Below are positions 17,083 to 26,183 of a DNA stretch of 64,000 nt, in pieces. Where the stretch lies: assembly GCF_001426905.1 (NCBI RefSeq), contig NZ_LMFQ01000007.1, forward strand, positions 7,643 to 71,642, read 5' to 3'. Positions within the stretch are counted from its first letter, which is position 1, and each line of letters opens with the position of its first letter. The position numbers and the translations under genes were made by a program. The notes under the pieces are model-generated. The model worked only from the letters and a program-made list of their open reading frames with translations. It was not told where the DNA came from and searched no databases. The DNA is from Caulobacter sp. Root1455 (lineage in GTDB: Bacteria > Pseudomonadota > Alphaproteobacteria > Caulobacterales > Caulobacteraceae).

Positions 17083-18198
17083 CTATCTCAGCTTCAGGGT
17101 GGCGAGGCCGACGAAGCTGAGCATCATCGCCACGATCCAGAAGCGGACCACGACGGTGCTCTCGGCCCAGCCGAGCTTCTCGAAATGGTGGTGGATCGGC
17201 GCCATCAGGAAGATGCGCTTCTTGGTCTTCTTGAAGTAGGCGACCTGGATCATCACGCTCAGCGCCTCGGCGACGAACAGGCCGCCGACGATGCCCAGGA
17301 CCAGCTCGTGCTTGGCGCAGACCGCGATCGAGCCCAGGGCCCCGCCGAGAGCCAGCGAACCGGTGTCGCCCATGAAGATCTTGGCCGGCGGGGCGTTGTA
17401 CCAGAGGAAGCCCATGCCCCCGCCGATGATCGCGCCGCAGACCACGGCCAGCTCGCCGACGCTGGGCACGAAGTGCAGGTTCAGATAGCCGGCGAACTTG
17501 TAGTTGCCCACCAGGTAGGCGATCAGGCCGAAGGTCGAGGCGGCGAACATCACCGGCACGATGGCCAGGCCGTCCAGGCCGTCGGTCAAGTTCACGGCGT
17601 TGGAGAAGCCGGCGATCGTGACCGCGGCGAAGGCCACGTAGAACCAGCCCATGTTGATCACCAGGTTCTTCAGGATCGGGAAGACCAGCGAGGTCTCCAG
17701 GCCCGGGGTCATCTGGGACTTGGGCGCGAACAGGATCAGCGCCACGGCGGCCAGGATCGAGATGATGAACTGGGCGATCAGCTTCTGGCCGCTGGAGAGC
17801 CCGGCGGTCGTCTGCTTGGTGACCTTGGCGTAGTCGTCCATGAAGCCCAGCACGCCGAAGGCGGCGGTGATGCCCAGCACCACCCAGACGTGGACGTTGC
17901 GCAGGTCGGCGAACAGCAGCGAGCCGACGAACAGGCCGGCCAGGATCATGAAGCCGCCCATGGTGGGCGTACCGGCCTTCTCGGTGACGTGGCGGGCGAT
18001 GCCGTCGGTGCGGATCGGCTGGCCCTTGCCCTGCTTGGCCTTCATCCAGCGGATGAAGCGCGAGCCCATGGCCACGGCCACGACATAGGCCGTCAGCATC
18101 GACATGCCGGTTCGGAAGGTCAGGTATTTCAGCAGGTTGAGGACCGGAACGTGCTCGTGCCCGCCCTGCGAGAGCCAATTATAGAGGAAATACAGCAT
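17083..18198 (-). CDS. mraY: Phospho-N-acetylmuramoyl-pentapeptide transferase MraY
   Basis: Integral membrane enzyme transferring phospho-MurNAc-pentapeptide to undecaprenyl phosphate, producing lipid I. The 371-residue product has about ten transmembrane helices and all the hallmark loops: KAGTPTMGG, LGFMDDYAKVT (catalytic Asp pair), NAVNLTDGLDGLA, AKIFMGDTGSLALGG and the cytoplasmic PIHHHFEKLGW. The start at 18198 shares one base with the stop of murF (TGATG), so translation is coupled; a longer open frame upstream runs antisense to nothing conserved and is rejected. Confidence 0.98.
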   Translation of the reverse strand: MLYFLYNWLSQGGHEHVPVLNLLKYLTFRTGMSMLTAYVVAVAMGSRFIRWMKAKQGKGQPIRTDGIARHVTEKAGTPTMGGFMILAGLFVGSLLFADLRNVHVWVVLGITAAFGVLGFMDDYAKVTKQTTAGLSSGQKLIAQFIISILAAVALILFAPKSQMTPGLETSLVFPILKNLVINMGWFYVAFAAVTIAGFSNAVNLTDGLDGLAIVPVMFAASTFGLIAYLVGNYKFAGYLNLHFVPSVGELAVVCGAIIGGGMGFLWYNAPPAKIFMGDTGSLALGGALGSIAVCAKHELVLGIVGGLFVAEALSVMIQVAYFKKTKKRIFLMAPIHHHFEKLGWAESTVVVRFWIVAMMLSFVGLATLKLR

Positions 18199-19601
18199 CA
18201 GCCCTGTCCCTGGAGGTCGAGCGCGCCCAAGGCGGCGGCCACGGCCCCGGCCTTCGACCCATTCGATCCCTTCACCATCACCACGTCCCCCGCCCGCATC
18301 GCCGAAACGACCTGGGGCGCGAGTTCGGCGGCGCTCTGGGCGTACCCGCCTCGCCGAGTCGGCGGAAGCGCTTCCCATAAAGATTTCATTAACGGTCCGC
18401 CGCAGAACACCAGATCGATGTCGGCGGCGGCGATCGGCGCGGCCAGGTCGCCATGGAAGCGGGCGCTCTGCGGGCCCAGCTCCAGCATGTCGGTCAGAAC
18501 CACGATCCGGCGGCCGGCCACCTTGCGGGCGCCCAGGGTGGCCAGGGCGGCCTGCATCGAGACGGGATTGGCGTTGTAGCTCTCGTCGACCAAGGTGAAG
18601 GTCCCGCCGGGCAGGTGGACCAGACGCTCGGCGCCGCGGCCCTCGATCGGCTCGAACTCGGCCAGGGCCGCCAGGGCGGTCTCGCGGTCGACGTCCAGGG
18701 CCTCGAGCATCAGCAGCACGCATAGGCTATTGAGGCCCCAGTGGACGCCGGTCTGCAGGATAGGGAAGCTGAGGGTCTCGCCGCGCACGACGGCGGTGAT
18801 GGTCGCGCCGTTCGGGCCGGCGGCGAAGCCGGTCAGCTGGGCGGTGACGCCCTCGCCCGCGCCGAAGCTCCAGACCTGGGCGCCGGCCTTCTCGGCCTCG
18901 GCCTTCAGCAGCGGGAACCAGGGATTGTCGGCGTTCAGCACGGCGACGCCGTTGGGCTCCATGCCGGCGAAGATCTCGGCCTTGGCGCGGGCGACGCCCT
19001 CCTCGCCGTCGGCGAAGTTCTCCAGGTGGACCGGGCCCACGGTGGTGATGGCGACCGCATGGGGCCGGATGAAGTCCGACAGCGGCGTGATCTCGTCGGC
19101 GTGGTTCATGCCGACCTCGAACACCGCCCGCTGGGTGTCGCGCGGCATGCGCGCCAGGGTCAGCGGCACGCCGATGTGGTTGTTGTACGACTTGACCGAG
19201 GCGTGGGCCTTGCCCGCCCGGCGCAGGCCGGCCTCGACGGCGCGGGTGACGCTGGTCTTGCCGACCGAGCCGGTGACCGCGCCGCGCCGGGCCTGGGGCG
19301 CGCGCTCGCGGGCGGCGACGCCCAGGCGCTCCAGGCCCCGGAAGGTGTCCTCGACCAGCACCGCGGGAATGGCGACGGGCTTGGAGACCAGCGCCCCGGC
19401 CGCGCCCTTGTCGGCGGTCTGGACCACGAACTCATGGCCGTCGCGCGCGCCCGACAGGGCCACGAACAGGTCGCCCGGCTCGATGCTGCGGCTGTCGATC
19501 GACACGCCGGTGGCTTCGAAGTCGGCCAGCACCCGGCCCTGGGTCGCGGCGGCGATCTCGTGGGCGGTCCACAGGGGAACGATCTTGGCGGCGTCAGGCA
19601 T
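18198..19601 (-). CDS. murF: UDP-MurNAc-tripeptide--D-Ala-D-Ala ligase MurF
   Basis: ATP-dependent ligase adding the D-Ala-D-Ala dipeptide made by Ddl, completing the cytoplasmic pentapeptide precursor. The 467-residue protein carries the N-terminal GVSIDSRSIEPGDLFVALSG motif, the P-loop GSVGKTSVTRAVEA, FEVGMNHADEITPLS, and the C-terminal LVDESYNANPVSMQAAL. Length is usual. It overlaps the end of murE by 8 nt and shares one base with mraY. Confidence 0.98.
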   Translation of the reverse strand: MPDAAKIVPLWTAHEIAAATQGRVLADFEATGVSIDSRSIEPGDLFVALSGARDGHEFVVQTADKGAAGALVSKPVAIPAVLVEDTFRGLERLGVAARERAPQARRGAVTGSVGKTSVTRAVEAGLRRAGKAHASVKSYNNHIGVPLTLARMPRDTQRAVFEVGMNHADEITPLSDFIRPHAVAITTVGPVHLENFADGEEGVARAKAEIFAGMEPNGVAVLNADNPWFPLLKAEAEKAGAQVWSFGAGEGVTAQLTGFAAGPNGATITAVVRGETLSFPILQTGVHWGLNSLCVLLMLEALDVDRETALAALAEFEPIEGRGAERLVHLPGGTFTLVDESYNANPVSMQAALATLGARKVAGRRIVVLTDMLELGPQSARFHGDLAAPIAAADIDLVFCGGPLMKSLWEALPPTRRGGYAQSAAELAPQVVSAMRAGDVVMVKGSNGSKAGAVAAALGALDLQGQG

Positions 19602-21051
19602 GGACGGCCTCCAGCGCCTTGGCGGTTTCGGTCACGTCGTCGAACGGATGGTTCACGCCGGCCACCAACTGGCCCTGCTCGTGGCCCTTGCCGGCCACCA
19701 CCAGCACGTCGCCGTCGGCCAGCAGCGACGCGCCGGCCCGGATGGCTTCGCGACGGTCGCCATATTCCTTCGCGCCCGGCGCGGCGGCCAGGATGGCGGC
19801 GCGGATCGAGGCGGGCTCCTCGGAGCGGGGATTGTCGTCGGTGACGATGGCCACGTCGGCCAGACGGGCGGCGATCTCGCCCATCAAGGGTCGTTTGCCG
19901 CGGTCGCGGTCGCCGCCGGCCCCGAACACCACGATCAGCTTGCCGCGGGTGTGGGGACGCAGGGCGGCCAGCACCGTCTCAAGCCCATCGGGGGTGTGGG
20001 CGTAGTCGACATAGGCCTCGCCGCCGCGCGCGCCGGTTCCGACCCGCTGCAGCCGGCCGGCCGCGCCTTCGAGGGTGGCCAGGGCGGCGATGGTCGCGTC
20101 GAGGTCCTCGCCGGTGGCCAGGACCAGGCCCGCGGCGACCAGGACGTTGGAGGCCTGGAAGTCGCCGGCCAGCGGCAGCAGCACGTCGAACTCGCGGCCC
20201 TGGGCGGCGATCTTCAGGCGCTGGCCTTGCGGCACGGGGGTGCGCGAGACCAGCGTCAGCCCCTGCCCTTCATGACCGACCGACAGGACGGTCTGGCCCG
20301 AGGTGACGGCGGCCGAGGCGAAGGCCGGGAAGGCGTCGCTGTCGGCGTTCAGAACGGCGGTGCGGGCGCGCGGCAGCAGGGTCTCGAACAGCCGCAGCTT
20401 GGCCGCCCGGTAGCAGCCCATGGTGCCGTGATAGTCCAGGTGGTCCTGGGTGAAGTTGGTGAAGCCGGCGGCGGCCAGGCGCACGCCGTCCAGGCGGCGC
20501 TGGTCGATGCCGTGCGACGAGGCCTCGACCGCCAGATGAGTGACGCCCATGGCCGCCAGCTTGGCCATCATTTCCGCGACGTCGGCCGCGTCCGGCGTGG
20601 TCAGGCCCGGCGGGGTCAGTTGCTGGTCCGGCGCGCCCGGTGCGCTGACCACGACGCCCAGGGTGCCCATGCTCGCCGCCTTATGGCCGAGCCGGGCATA
20701 GATCTGGCGGCAGAAGCCGGCGACCGAGGTCTTGCCGTTGGTGCCGGTCACCGCCACGCAGGTCGCCGGCTGCTCGGCCCAGAACTGGGCGGCCGCCAGG
20801 GCGTAGGCGCGGCGCAGGTCGCCGGCGTGGACGACGGGAACCGACAGGCCCTCGACGTCGTCCGGGGCCAGCACGGCCGCCGCGCCGGAGGCGATCGCGC
20901 CGGGGATGAAGCTGCGACCGTCGGCCTTGCTGCCCGGCAGGGCCGCGAACAGGAATCCTTCACGCACCTTGCGGCTGTCGGCGGTGACCCCGGTGATCAC
21001 GGGATCGACCTCGCACGGCCGGTTCAGAATCTGCGAAAGGGTCTTGCTCAA
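19594..21051 (-). CDS. murE: UDP-MurNAc-L-Ala-D-Glu--meso-diaminopimelate ligase MurE
   Basis: Adds the third stem-peptide residue. The 485-residue Mur ligase has VTADSRKVREGFLFAALPGS, the P-loop VTGTNGKTSVAGF, EASSHGIDQRRLDG, FTQDHLDYHGTMG with the carbamylated-Lys region, and DDNPRSEEP. The DNPR tetrad is the known marker of meso-diaminopimelate specificity, so the wall is of the usual Gram-negative A1-gamma type. The start codon is TTG (21051), sharing bases with the ftsI stop in TTGA, with GGAGG about 9 nt upstream. Translation is presumably coupled to ftsI. Confidence 0.97.
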   Translation of the reverse strand: MSKTLSQILNRPCEVDPVITGVTADSRKVREGFLFAALPGSKADGRSFIPGAIASGAAAVLAPDDVEGLSVPVVHAGDLRRAYALAAAQFWAEQPATCVAVTGTNGKTSVAGFCRQIYARLGHKAASMGTLGVVVSAPGAPDQQLTPPGLTTPDAADVAEMMAKLAAMGVTHLAVEASSHGIDQRRLDGVRLAAAGFTNFTQDHLDYHGTMGCYRAAKLRLFETLLPRARTAVLNADSDAFPAFASAAVTSGQTVLSVGHEGQGLTLVSRTPVPQGQRLKIAAQGREFDVLLPLAGDFQASNVLVAAGLVLATGEDLDATIAALATLEGAAGRLQRVGTGARGGEAYVDYAHTPDGLETVLAALRPHTRGKLIVVFGAGGDRDRGKRPLMGEIAARLADVAIVTDDNPRSEEPASIRAAILAAAPGAKEYGDRREAIRAGASLLADGDVLVVAGKGHEQGQLVAGVNHPFDDVTETAKALEAVHA

Positions 21052-22802
21052 AGTCCCGCCTCCGAAGCGGCTTGCGGCGACTGGGCCACGGTGAAGATGT
21101 CGCTCTGCCGGCGGACGCCGAGGAACGGAGCGATGCGGTCGATAACACGGCCGGCGGCCGGCGCGGCCACCCAGCCGCCGGTCGAGAAGCCGGCGGTCCT
21201 GGCGTTGCCCTTGGGCTCGTCCAGCAGCACCAGCACGAAGTAGCGGTCGGCCTCGACCGGCCCCTCGGTCGGGAACACCGCGGCGAACGACGAGACCTGG
21301 CGCTGGTGGTTATAACCCCGGATCGCCGGGTCGTACTTCTCGCCGGTGCCGGTTTTGCCGCCGACCGACAGGCCTGGAATGTTGGCCGACTTGCCGCTGC
21401 CGCCGGTGACGTTGGCGCGCATGATCCGCAGCATCTGCTGGGAGGTCTCTTCCGAGACGGCGCGCGGGGCTTCCGGACGCACGCCCTGGGCCAGCTTGTG
21501 GATGGTCAGCGGCTGCAGCGTGCCGCCGTTCAGCACCGCGCCCATCGCCTGGGCCAGGGCGAGGGGCGAGACGTTGATGCCGTGGCCGAACGAGGTCGAG
21601 GCCACCGCGTCGTCGTCCCACTTCTTCGGGGTCAGCGGGCGGGCCGACTCCAGCAGCTCGACCTTGGCCGGCTTGGTCAGGCCCAGGGCCGTGAAATAGC
21701 GGCTCAGGCGCTCGCCGCCGATGCGCTCGGCCAGCATGGCGGTGCCGATGTTGGACGAGTGCTGGAACACCTCGACCAGGGTCAGGATCTTCCGCGCGGC
21801 GTGGAAGTCGTGGATCGTCCGGTAGCCCAGCTTGAAGGGCTCGCGGGCGTCGAAGGTCGAGGCCGTGGTCGCCGCGCCGGTGTCCAGGCCGATGGCCACG
21901 GTGAAGGCCTTGAAGGTCGAGCCCATCTCATAGACCGAGGCGGCTGCGTGATTGGTCATCTGCTCGGCGGACGCCTGGTCCAGCCGGTTGGGGTCGTAGT
22001 CCGGGAAGCTGGTCATGCCGAGGATCTCCCCGGTATGGACGTTGGTCACGATGCCGACGGCGCCCTTGGCCTGGAACTCGATCGCGGCCTTGCGGACCTC
22101 GTCCTCCAGGGCGGCCTGGACGCGCAGGTCGATCGACAGCGGGATCGCGCCGTCCGGTCCCTTGGCGGCGGCCTCGCGCACCGACTTGTCCAGAGCCTTC
22201 TCGACGCCGGACAGGCCCTTGCCGCCCTTGTCGACGAAGCCGATGAAGTGGGCGGCGCTGGAGCCCAGCGGATAGACCCGGGCGGCCTGTTCCTCGAACT
22301 CGACGCCGGGCAGGCCCAGGTCGAAGATCGCGTCCTTCTCGGCCGGGGTCATGCCGCCGACCACGAAGCTGCGGCGGTCGGAGAGCACAGCCTGGTCCAG
22401 GCGCTTGGCCGGAACCGCCGGCAGGGCCTTGCCCAGGGCCCGGCGCGTGGCCTTGGCGTCCCAGACGTCCTTGGGATTGATGTAGAGGGCGTAGTGGGTC
22501 AGGTCGACGGCCAGCAGCTGGCCGTTGCGGTCGACCAGGTCGCCCCGCGCCCCGTCGGTGGAGGCCAGATAGCCGTTGCCGCCCACCTTGGAGAACACCG
22601 CCGCCCAGGTCGCGCCCAGGGCCAGCACGGTGAAGGCCAGGCCGAAGATGGCCATGACGAAGAAGATGCGGATGCGGGTGTCGTCCTGCGGCCGGGCGGC
22701 GGCGCGCGAGCGCTCGAAGGCGTGCTCCAGCCGCCAGACCCGTTCGATCAGCCAGCGCCAGGCCGCGGGCGCGCCGCCGGGAGCGAGGTTGGCCAGGCTC
22801 AT
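21048..22802 (-). CDS. ftsI: Septal transpeptidase FtsI (PBP3)
   Basis: Class B penicillin-binding protein that crosslinks septal peptidoglycan with FtsW. The 584-residue product has a short cytoplasmic tail, one transmembrane helix (about 45-68), the dimerisation/pedestal region, and a transpeptidase domain with the three penicillin-binding motifs: STFK at 295-298 (catalytic Ser), SSN at 349-351 and KTG at 483-485. Length is normal. It overlaps ftsL by 4 nt (ATGA) and murE by 4 nt (TTGA), a fully coupled order in the operon. Confidence 0.98.
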   Translation of the reverse strand: MSLANLAPGGAPAAWRWLIERVWRLEHAFERSRAAARPQDDTRIRIFFVMAIFGLAFTVLALGATWAAVFSKVGGNGYLASTDGARGDLVDRNGQLLAVDLTHYALYINPKDVWDAKATRRALGKALPAVPAKRLDQAVLSDRRSFVVGGMTPAEKDAIFDLGLPGVEFEEQAARVYPLGSSAAHFIGFVDKGGKGLSGVEKALDKSVREAAAKGPDGAIPLSIDLRVQAALEDEVRKAAIEFQAKGAVGIVTNVHTGEILGMTSFPDYDPNRLDQASAEQMTNHAAASVYEMGSTFKAFTVAIGLDTGAATTASTFDAREPFKLGYRTIHDFHAARKILTLVEVFQHSSNIGTAMLAERIGGERLSRYFTALGLTKPAKVELLESARPLTPKKWDDDAVASTSFGHGINVSPLALAQAMGAVLNGGTLQPLTIHKLAQGVRPEAPRAVSEETSQQMLRIMRANVTGGSGKSANIPGLSVGGKTGTGEKYDPAIRGYNHQRQVSSFAAVFPTEGPVEADRYFVLVLLDEPKGNARTAGFSTGGWVAAPAAGRVIDRIAPFLGVRRQSDIFTVAQSPQAASEAGL

Positions 22803-23260
22803 CGCGGAGCCTCCCCAGAGGGCGCCTGGCCGGTCGCAGGCTGGGGCGGCGGATAGTCGTCCGGCGTCGCCTCGGGCGCCTCCGCCGAGGCCGCCTCGTT
22901 GTTCGCCGCCGCCGTCGGCGAGGCCGGGGCGTGGGCGGCGGGCGCGTGGCGCGCCACGTCGATCAGGGCGTCCTCGGTCGTCTCGTGTTCGGGGCTGATC
23001 GGCGCCAGCTGCAGCTGCTGAGCCAGTTGCTCGATGCGGCGCGGCTGCTCCAGGTAGGCGACCTCGGCCTTGAGCAGGCGGACGCGGGCCTTCTCCTGGA
23101 CGATCTGCTCCTCGACCGAGGCGATCTGGGCCCGCTCGCGGCCGGCGAAGGTCTTGGCCATGTAGACGCCCAGGACCAGGATCAGCAGGATGGTCAGGCA
23201 GACCAGCTCGACGACCCGGAAGCCCCGCACGCGGCGGTCGAAGATGCTCGACAGGCTCAT
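22799..23260 (-). CDS. ftsL: Cell division protein FtsL
   Basis: Small bitopic divisome protein that forms a complex with FtsQ and FtsB. The 153-residue product has a basic cytoplasmic tail, one transmembrane helix (about 17-35, [19 protein letters not shown]), a coiled-coil segment (about 42-85, with [20 protein letters not shown]) and a disordered Pro/Ala/Glu-rich tail after residue 95. Primary sequence is poorly conserved in this family; the call rests on topology and on the position between rsmH and ftsI. The C-terminal extension is longer than in E. coli FtsL. It overlaps both neighbours by 4 nt. Confidence 0.93.
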   Translation of the reverse strand: MSLSSIFDRRVRGFRVVELVCLTILLILVLGVYMAKTFAGRERAQIASVEEQIVQEKARVRLLKAEVAYLEQPRRIEQLAQQLQLAPISPEHETTEDALIDVARHAPAAHAPASPTAAANNEAASAEAPEATPDDYPPPQPATGQAPSGEAPR

Positions 23261-24237
23261 GCGGCGCTCCAGACGGGAGCTTGGGTGCGCACGGCGGCGC
23301 GCAGCTTGGACGACCGGGCGCGCGGATTGACCGCCAGCTCGGCCTCGCCCGGCGCGATGGCCTTGGACGAGATCAGCTGGAAGCTGGGCGGGGCGCCGGC
23401 TTCGACCGGCGGCGCGTGGCGCGATCCGCCGGGCGTGCGGCCCGCGCGTTCGGCCAGGAAATTCTTGACGATCCGGTCTTCCAGCGAGTGGAAGGTGACC
23501 ACCGCCAGGCGGCCGCCGGGCTTCAGCACGCGCTCGGCGGCCACGAGGCCGGCCTCCAGCTCTTCCAGCTCGGCGTTGACGGCGATCCGCAGGCCTTGGA
23601 ACGAGCGGGTGGCGGGGTGGACCTTGGCGCCCTTGCGACCGCCCAGGGCGCGCTCGATCACGTGGGCCAGGTCCAGGGTGCGGGTGAACGGACGCTCACC
23701 CCGACGCTTGACGATGAAGCTGGCGATGCGGCGCGAGGCGTGCTCCTCGCCATAGACGTAGAGGATGCGGGCCAGCTCGACCTGATCCAGCTCGTTGACC
23801 AGATCGGCGGCGGTGGGGCCGTCGGCGCCCATGCGCATGTCCAGAGGACCGTCGCGCATGAAAGAGAAACCGCGCTCAGCCTCGTCGAGCTGCATGGAGG
23901 AAACGCCAAGATCCAGGGTGACGCCGTCGACCGACGCATCCTCCAGATACTCGGTGATTTGCGAAAAGCGGTCCTGAATCAACCGAAAGCGACTATCCGT
24001 CGCGGAAGAATTGGCCGTCGCGGCGAACTCGGCGGCGAAGCGAGCGACGCTGGGATCGCGGTCAAAGGCGATGACCGAGGCCCCCGTCGCCAGGATGGCG
24101 CGGGTGTAGCCGCCGGCCCCGAAGGTGCCGTCGACGACCACGTCGCCGGGCCCCGAGGCCAAAGCGCCGACCACCTCGTCGAGCAGCACCGAGACGTGCG
24201 GCGCGCCGGGCTCCCGGACGGTTTCCTGGTCGCTCAT
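23257..24237 (-). CDS. rsmH: 16S rRNA (cytosine(1402)-N(4))-methyltransferase RsmH (MraW)
   Basis: SAM-dependent methyltransferase modifying C1402 in the ribosomal P site. The 326-residue product shows the SAM motif [24 protein letters not shown], the signature [34 protein letters not shown] and [17 protein letters not shown]. The start at 24237 is chosen because it gives the normal N-terminus (VSVLLDEVV) and overlaps mraZ by 4 nt; the frame remains open another 58 codons inside mraZ, with Arg/Pro-rich sequence that is not conserved. It is the second gene of the dcw operon. Confidence 0.98.
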   Translation of the reverse strand: MSDQETVREPGAPHVSVLLDEVVGALASGPGDVVVDGTFGAGGYTRAILATGASVIAFDRDPSVARFAAEFAATANSSATDSRFRLIQDRFSQITEYLEDASVDGVTLDLGVSSMQLDEAERGFSFMRDGPLDMRMGADGPTAADLVNELDQVELARILYVYGEEHASRRIASFIVKRRGERPFTRTLDLAHVIERALGGRKGAKVHPATRSFQGLRIAVNAELEELEAGLVAAERVLKPGGRLAVVTFHSLEDRIVKNFLAERAGRTPGGSRHAPPVEAGAPPSFQLISSKAIAPGEAELAVNPRARSSKLRAAVRTQAPVWSAA

Positions 24238-24701
24238 GCCGCGCCCCCGATCCGGGCGGTGCGCTGCTGGGCGCGCATGGCGGCCAGGCCGTCGCGGGCC
24301 AGTTCGCGCTGGGCGGCGCGGTGGGCCTGGAAGGCCTCGCGCGACCAGATCTGGAACCGCTCGCCCAGGCCGACCACGGCGACCCAGTCGGTCAGGCCGA
24401 ACATCTCGCACAGGGTGTCGGGAAGCGTGATGCGGCCGGCGGTGTCGAACGACAGCCGCGCCATGCCGCCCAGCACGCTAGTCTCCAGGGCCGAGCGCAG
24501 GGGATCGCCGAACGGCAGCTCGTCGATCACGCCCTGGTAACGGTCGAACAGGCTTTTTCCGCCGGCTTCCAGGCAGTCGGCCTCGATGGAGGGGAAGCAG
24601 AAGATCCCGTCGAACGGACCCGAGAGCGCGGCGCGGAAGTCCTGCGGCACGACGATGCGCCGCTTGCTGTCCAGCTGCTTCTCGAACGTCGAGAGAAACA
24701 C
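24234..24701 (-). CDS. mraZ: Transcriptional regulator MraZ
   Basis: DNA-binding regulator that heads dcw operons and in E. coli represses its own operon. The 155-residue protein has two tandem MraZ/AbrB-like domains: the first with the DxxxR-type motif [12 protein letters not shown], the second with [15 protein letters not shown], and a C-terminal Ala/Arg helix. The start is GTG, preceded by AGGGGTAGGCGAG. The regulator's expected target is visible upstream: three TGGGN boxes at exact 10-bp spacing (24762-24786) overlapping the likely transcription start. Confidence 0.97.
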   Translation of the reverse strand: MFLSTFEKQLDSKRRIVVPQDFRAALSGPFDGIFCFPSIEADCLEAGGKSLFDRYQGVIDELPFGDPLRSALETSVLGGMARLSFDTAGRITLPDTLCEMFGLTDWVAVVGLGERFQIWSREAFQAHRAAQRELARDGLAAMRAQQRTARIGGAA

Positions 24702-24761
24702 CTCGCCTACCCCTGTTTAAGCCCGCCGCCGGACGCCCTGCCACGATCGCTCCGGCAGAAG

Positions 24762-24786
24762 TGGGTTAACATGGGATTGATTGGGA
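24762..24786 (+). promoter_or_regulatory. Three MraZ-type boxes before mraZ
   Basis: TGGGT-N5-TGGGA-N5-TGGGA at 24762, 24772 and 24782, read on the plus strand, opposite to the gene. Direct TGGGN repeats with 5-nt spacers are the reported MraZ-binding pattern in E. coli. The middle boxes overlap a CtrA-like sequence, TTAA-N7-TTGA (24766-24780, 7 of 8 positions). Confidence 0.7.
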
Positions 24787-24789
24787 CAC

Positions 24790-24818
24790 AATGACACCAA
24801 CGGCCGTTTAGCCGTCAA
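24790..24818 (-). promoter_or_regulatory. Possible promoter of the mraZ-dcw operon
   Basis: On the minus strand TTGACG (24818-24813) and GTCATT (24795-24790) are separated by 17 nt. Transcription would start near 24783, within the MraZ boxes. The rest of the 24702-25016 interval holds three GANTC sites (24855, 24906, 24916) and no gene. Confidence 0.4.
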
Positions 24819-25016
24819 AACAAAGGTGTCGCGGCGCTCTTTCACAGAGCGCTAGAATCTATCCACAGAACATACATGGAACTTGTTAAGACTTGCGGCG
24901 CGCTAGACTCTGCGCGAGTCCCTTGCGGATAAGGGAACCCACGGCCGCGCTGTCGACGTCTTGGGGAGAAGTGGGGCTGAAACCCACTTTTTCGTGGCCC
25001 CGATGCGGGGCGAATG

Positions 25017-25414
25017 GACCAGATGGTCTGTAAGCCGGGTTCTGTCTGACGCCCGCCCCTCCCGAAAGAAAGACGACCGCGAGACGGCCATTCCTCTGGA
25101 CCGCCCATCGCTGGACGGTTCTCGCGACCTACCCGGACCCTCTCAGCCAGTGACGGCCTATCCGACGCGAGGCCGGCGCGGGGTCCCTATTCGGTCTTGC
25201 TCCAGGCGGGGCTTGCCATGCCGTCCCTGTTGCCAGGTCCGCGGTGGGCTCTTACCCCACCCTTTCACCCTTCCCGCCCCGGAGGGAGGAGGTTTGCTTT
25301 CTGTGGCGCTATCCCTGGGATCGCTCCCGGCGGGCGTTACCCGCCGCCTTGTCACCGTGGAGCCCGGACTTTCCTCGACATCCGAAGATGCCGCGGCCGC
25401 CCGACCATCTGGTC
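25017..25414 (-). ncRNA. rnpB: RNase P RNA (M1 RNA)
   Basis: Catalytic RNA of RNase P, which removes 5' leaders from tRNA precursors. On the minus strand the 5' end reads GGACCAGATGGTCGGGCGGC, followed by the conserved GAGGAAAGTCCGGGCTCC (P3/P4 region), and the 3' end carries the universal ACAGAACCCGGCTTACAGAC. The 5' and 3' ends are complementary over about 13 nt (GGACCAGATGGTC / GACCATCTGGTCC), forming P1, which sets the boundaries. About 398 nt, normal for a type A RNA. It lies upstream of mraZ on the same strand. GC hairpins just past its 3' end (24971-25011) are likely to terminate it. Confidence 0.96.
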
Positions 25415-25465
25415 CGGGGGTTGTGTGACGGTTGGGAGCGTTGGGGTCAAGCCGTGGCGCGAATT

Positions 25466-25551
25466 CCTCGTCCTTCGACAAGCTCAGGATGAGGAATTCG
25501 AATGTCGGCTTCGCGAAGTCGTCCTCATCCTGAGCCTGTCCAAGGACGAGG
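25466..25551. repeat. Dispersed paired hairpin repeat, copy 1
   Basis: Two inverted 29-nt units (25466-25494 and 25523-25551) of the CCTCGTCCTTCGACAAGCTC family, here between rnpB and the PaiB-like gene. The left unit is itself a hairpin whose stem is extended by the flanks GAATTC on both sides. Further copies are at 54075-54161 and 61791-61891. Confidence 0.9.
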
Positions 25552-25580
25552 GCGGGCCCGCAGGCATCGCTCAACGAGAC

Positions 25581-26183
25581 CTAGGGATCTCGCATCAACC
25601 CCGCGATCGGATGATCGCCCAGCGCCGCGACCACGCCGGCCCGCTCGGCGGCGGTCCTGTTCTGCGACAGCTTCCAGGTCCCTTCCAGGCGCTCGACGCT
25701 GAGCCGGCAGCCGATGACGCCGCGCATCATGGTCTCGAAGCGGCCGGGGCTCATCTTGGCGCGGGTCCAGGGCGTCTTGGGCAGGAGCCGCGCCTCCTCC
25801 TGGGCCGAGAGGTCGTCGAGCAAGGCCACGAACTCGGCGTCGCTGAGCGGCGCGACCAGGCCCTCGGCCTCGGCCGAGACGTAGTTCCAGGTCGGTACAT
25901 GGTCCTCCGTGCCGTACCAGTCGGGACTGACATAGGCGTCCGGACCGGTCGCCAGGGCCACGGCGCGGAAGCCCTGGACCACGTAGGGCGCCAGGGCGTT
26001 GCCGCGCGACAGGTGGAAGTCCAGCGCCACCTCGCCGAAGTCCAGTTCGCGGACCACCACCGGCGCCTGGGCGGTGAATGGCCGCCCGCCCACCGCCGCC
26101 GCGATCGTCACGAACGGACGCGCGCGGAAGAAGCCGAGCAACGTCTCGCGGTCGTCGACGTGGAACGGCTTGGCAGGATGCAT
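25581..26183 (-). CDS. FMN-binding PaiB-like protein
   Basis: A 200-residue protein of the PaiB/FMN-binding negative transcriptional regulator family (split-barrel flavin-binding fold). Markers are the N-terminal MHPAKPFHVDDRE, FVTIAAAVGGRPFTAQAPVV, the flavin-site segment LDFHLSRGN, and the family-typical DAYVSPDWYGTEDHVPTWNY and KMSPGRFETMMRGVIGCRL. B. subtilis PaiB is linked to sporulation/protease control, but most homologues are uncharacterised. The ATG at 26183 shares one base with the amidase stop (TGATG), so it is the third gene of a coupled transporter-amidase-PaiB unit. Whether it binds DNA is doubtful, since no HTH is visible. Confidence 0.9.
   Translation of the reverse strand: MHPAKPFHVDDRETLLGFFRARPFVTIAAAVGGRPFTAQAPVVVRELDFGEVALDFHLSRGNALAPYVVQGFRAVALATGPDAYVSPDWYGTEDHVPTWNYVSAEAEGLVAPLSDAEFVALLDDLSAQEEARLLPKTPWTRAKMSPGRFETMMRGVIGCRLSVERLEGTWKLSQNRTAAERAGVVAALGDHPIAGLMRDP

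Noticed and set aside
25158..25574. Open frames across rnpB
   Set aside because: The conserved RNase P RNA sequence explains this DNA; none of the frames has coding support.
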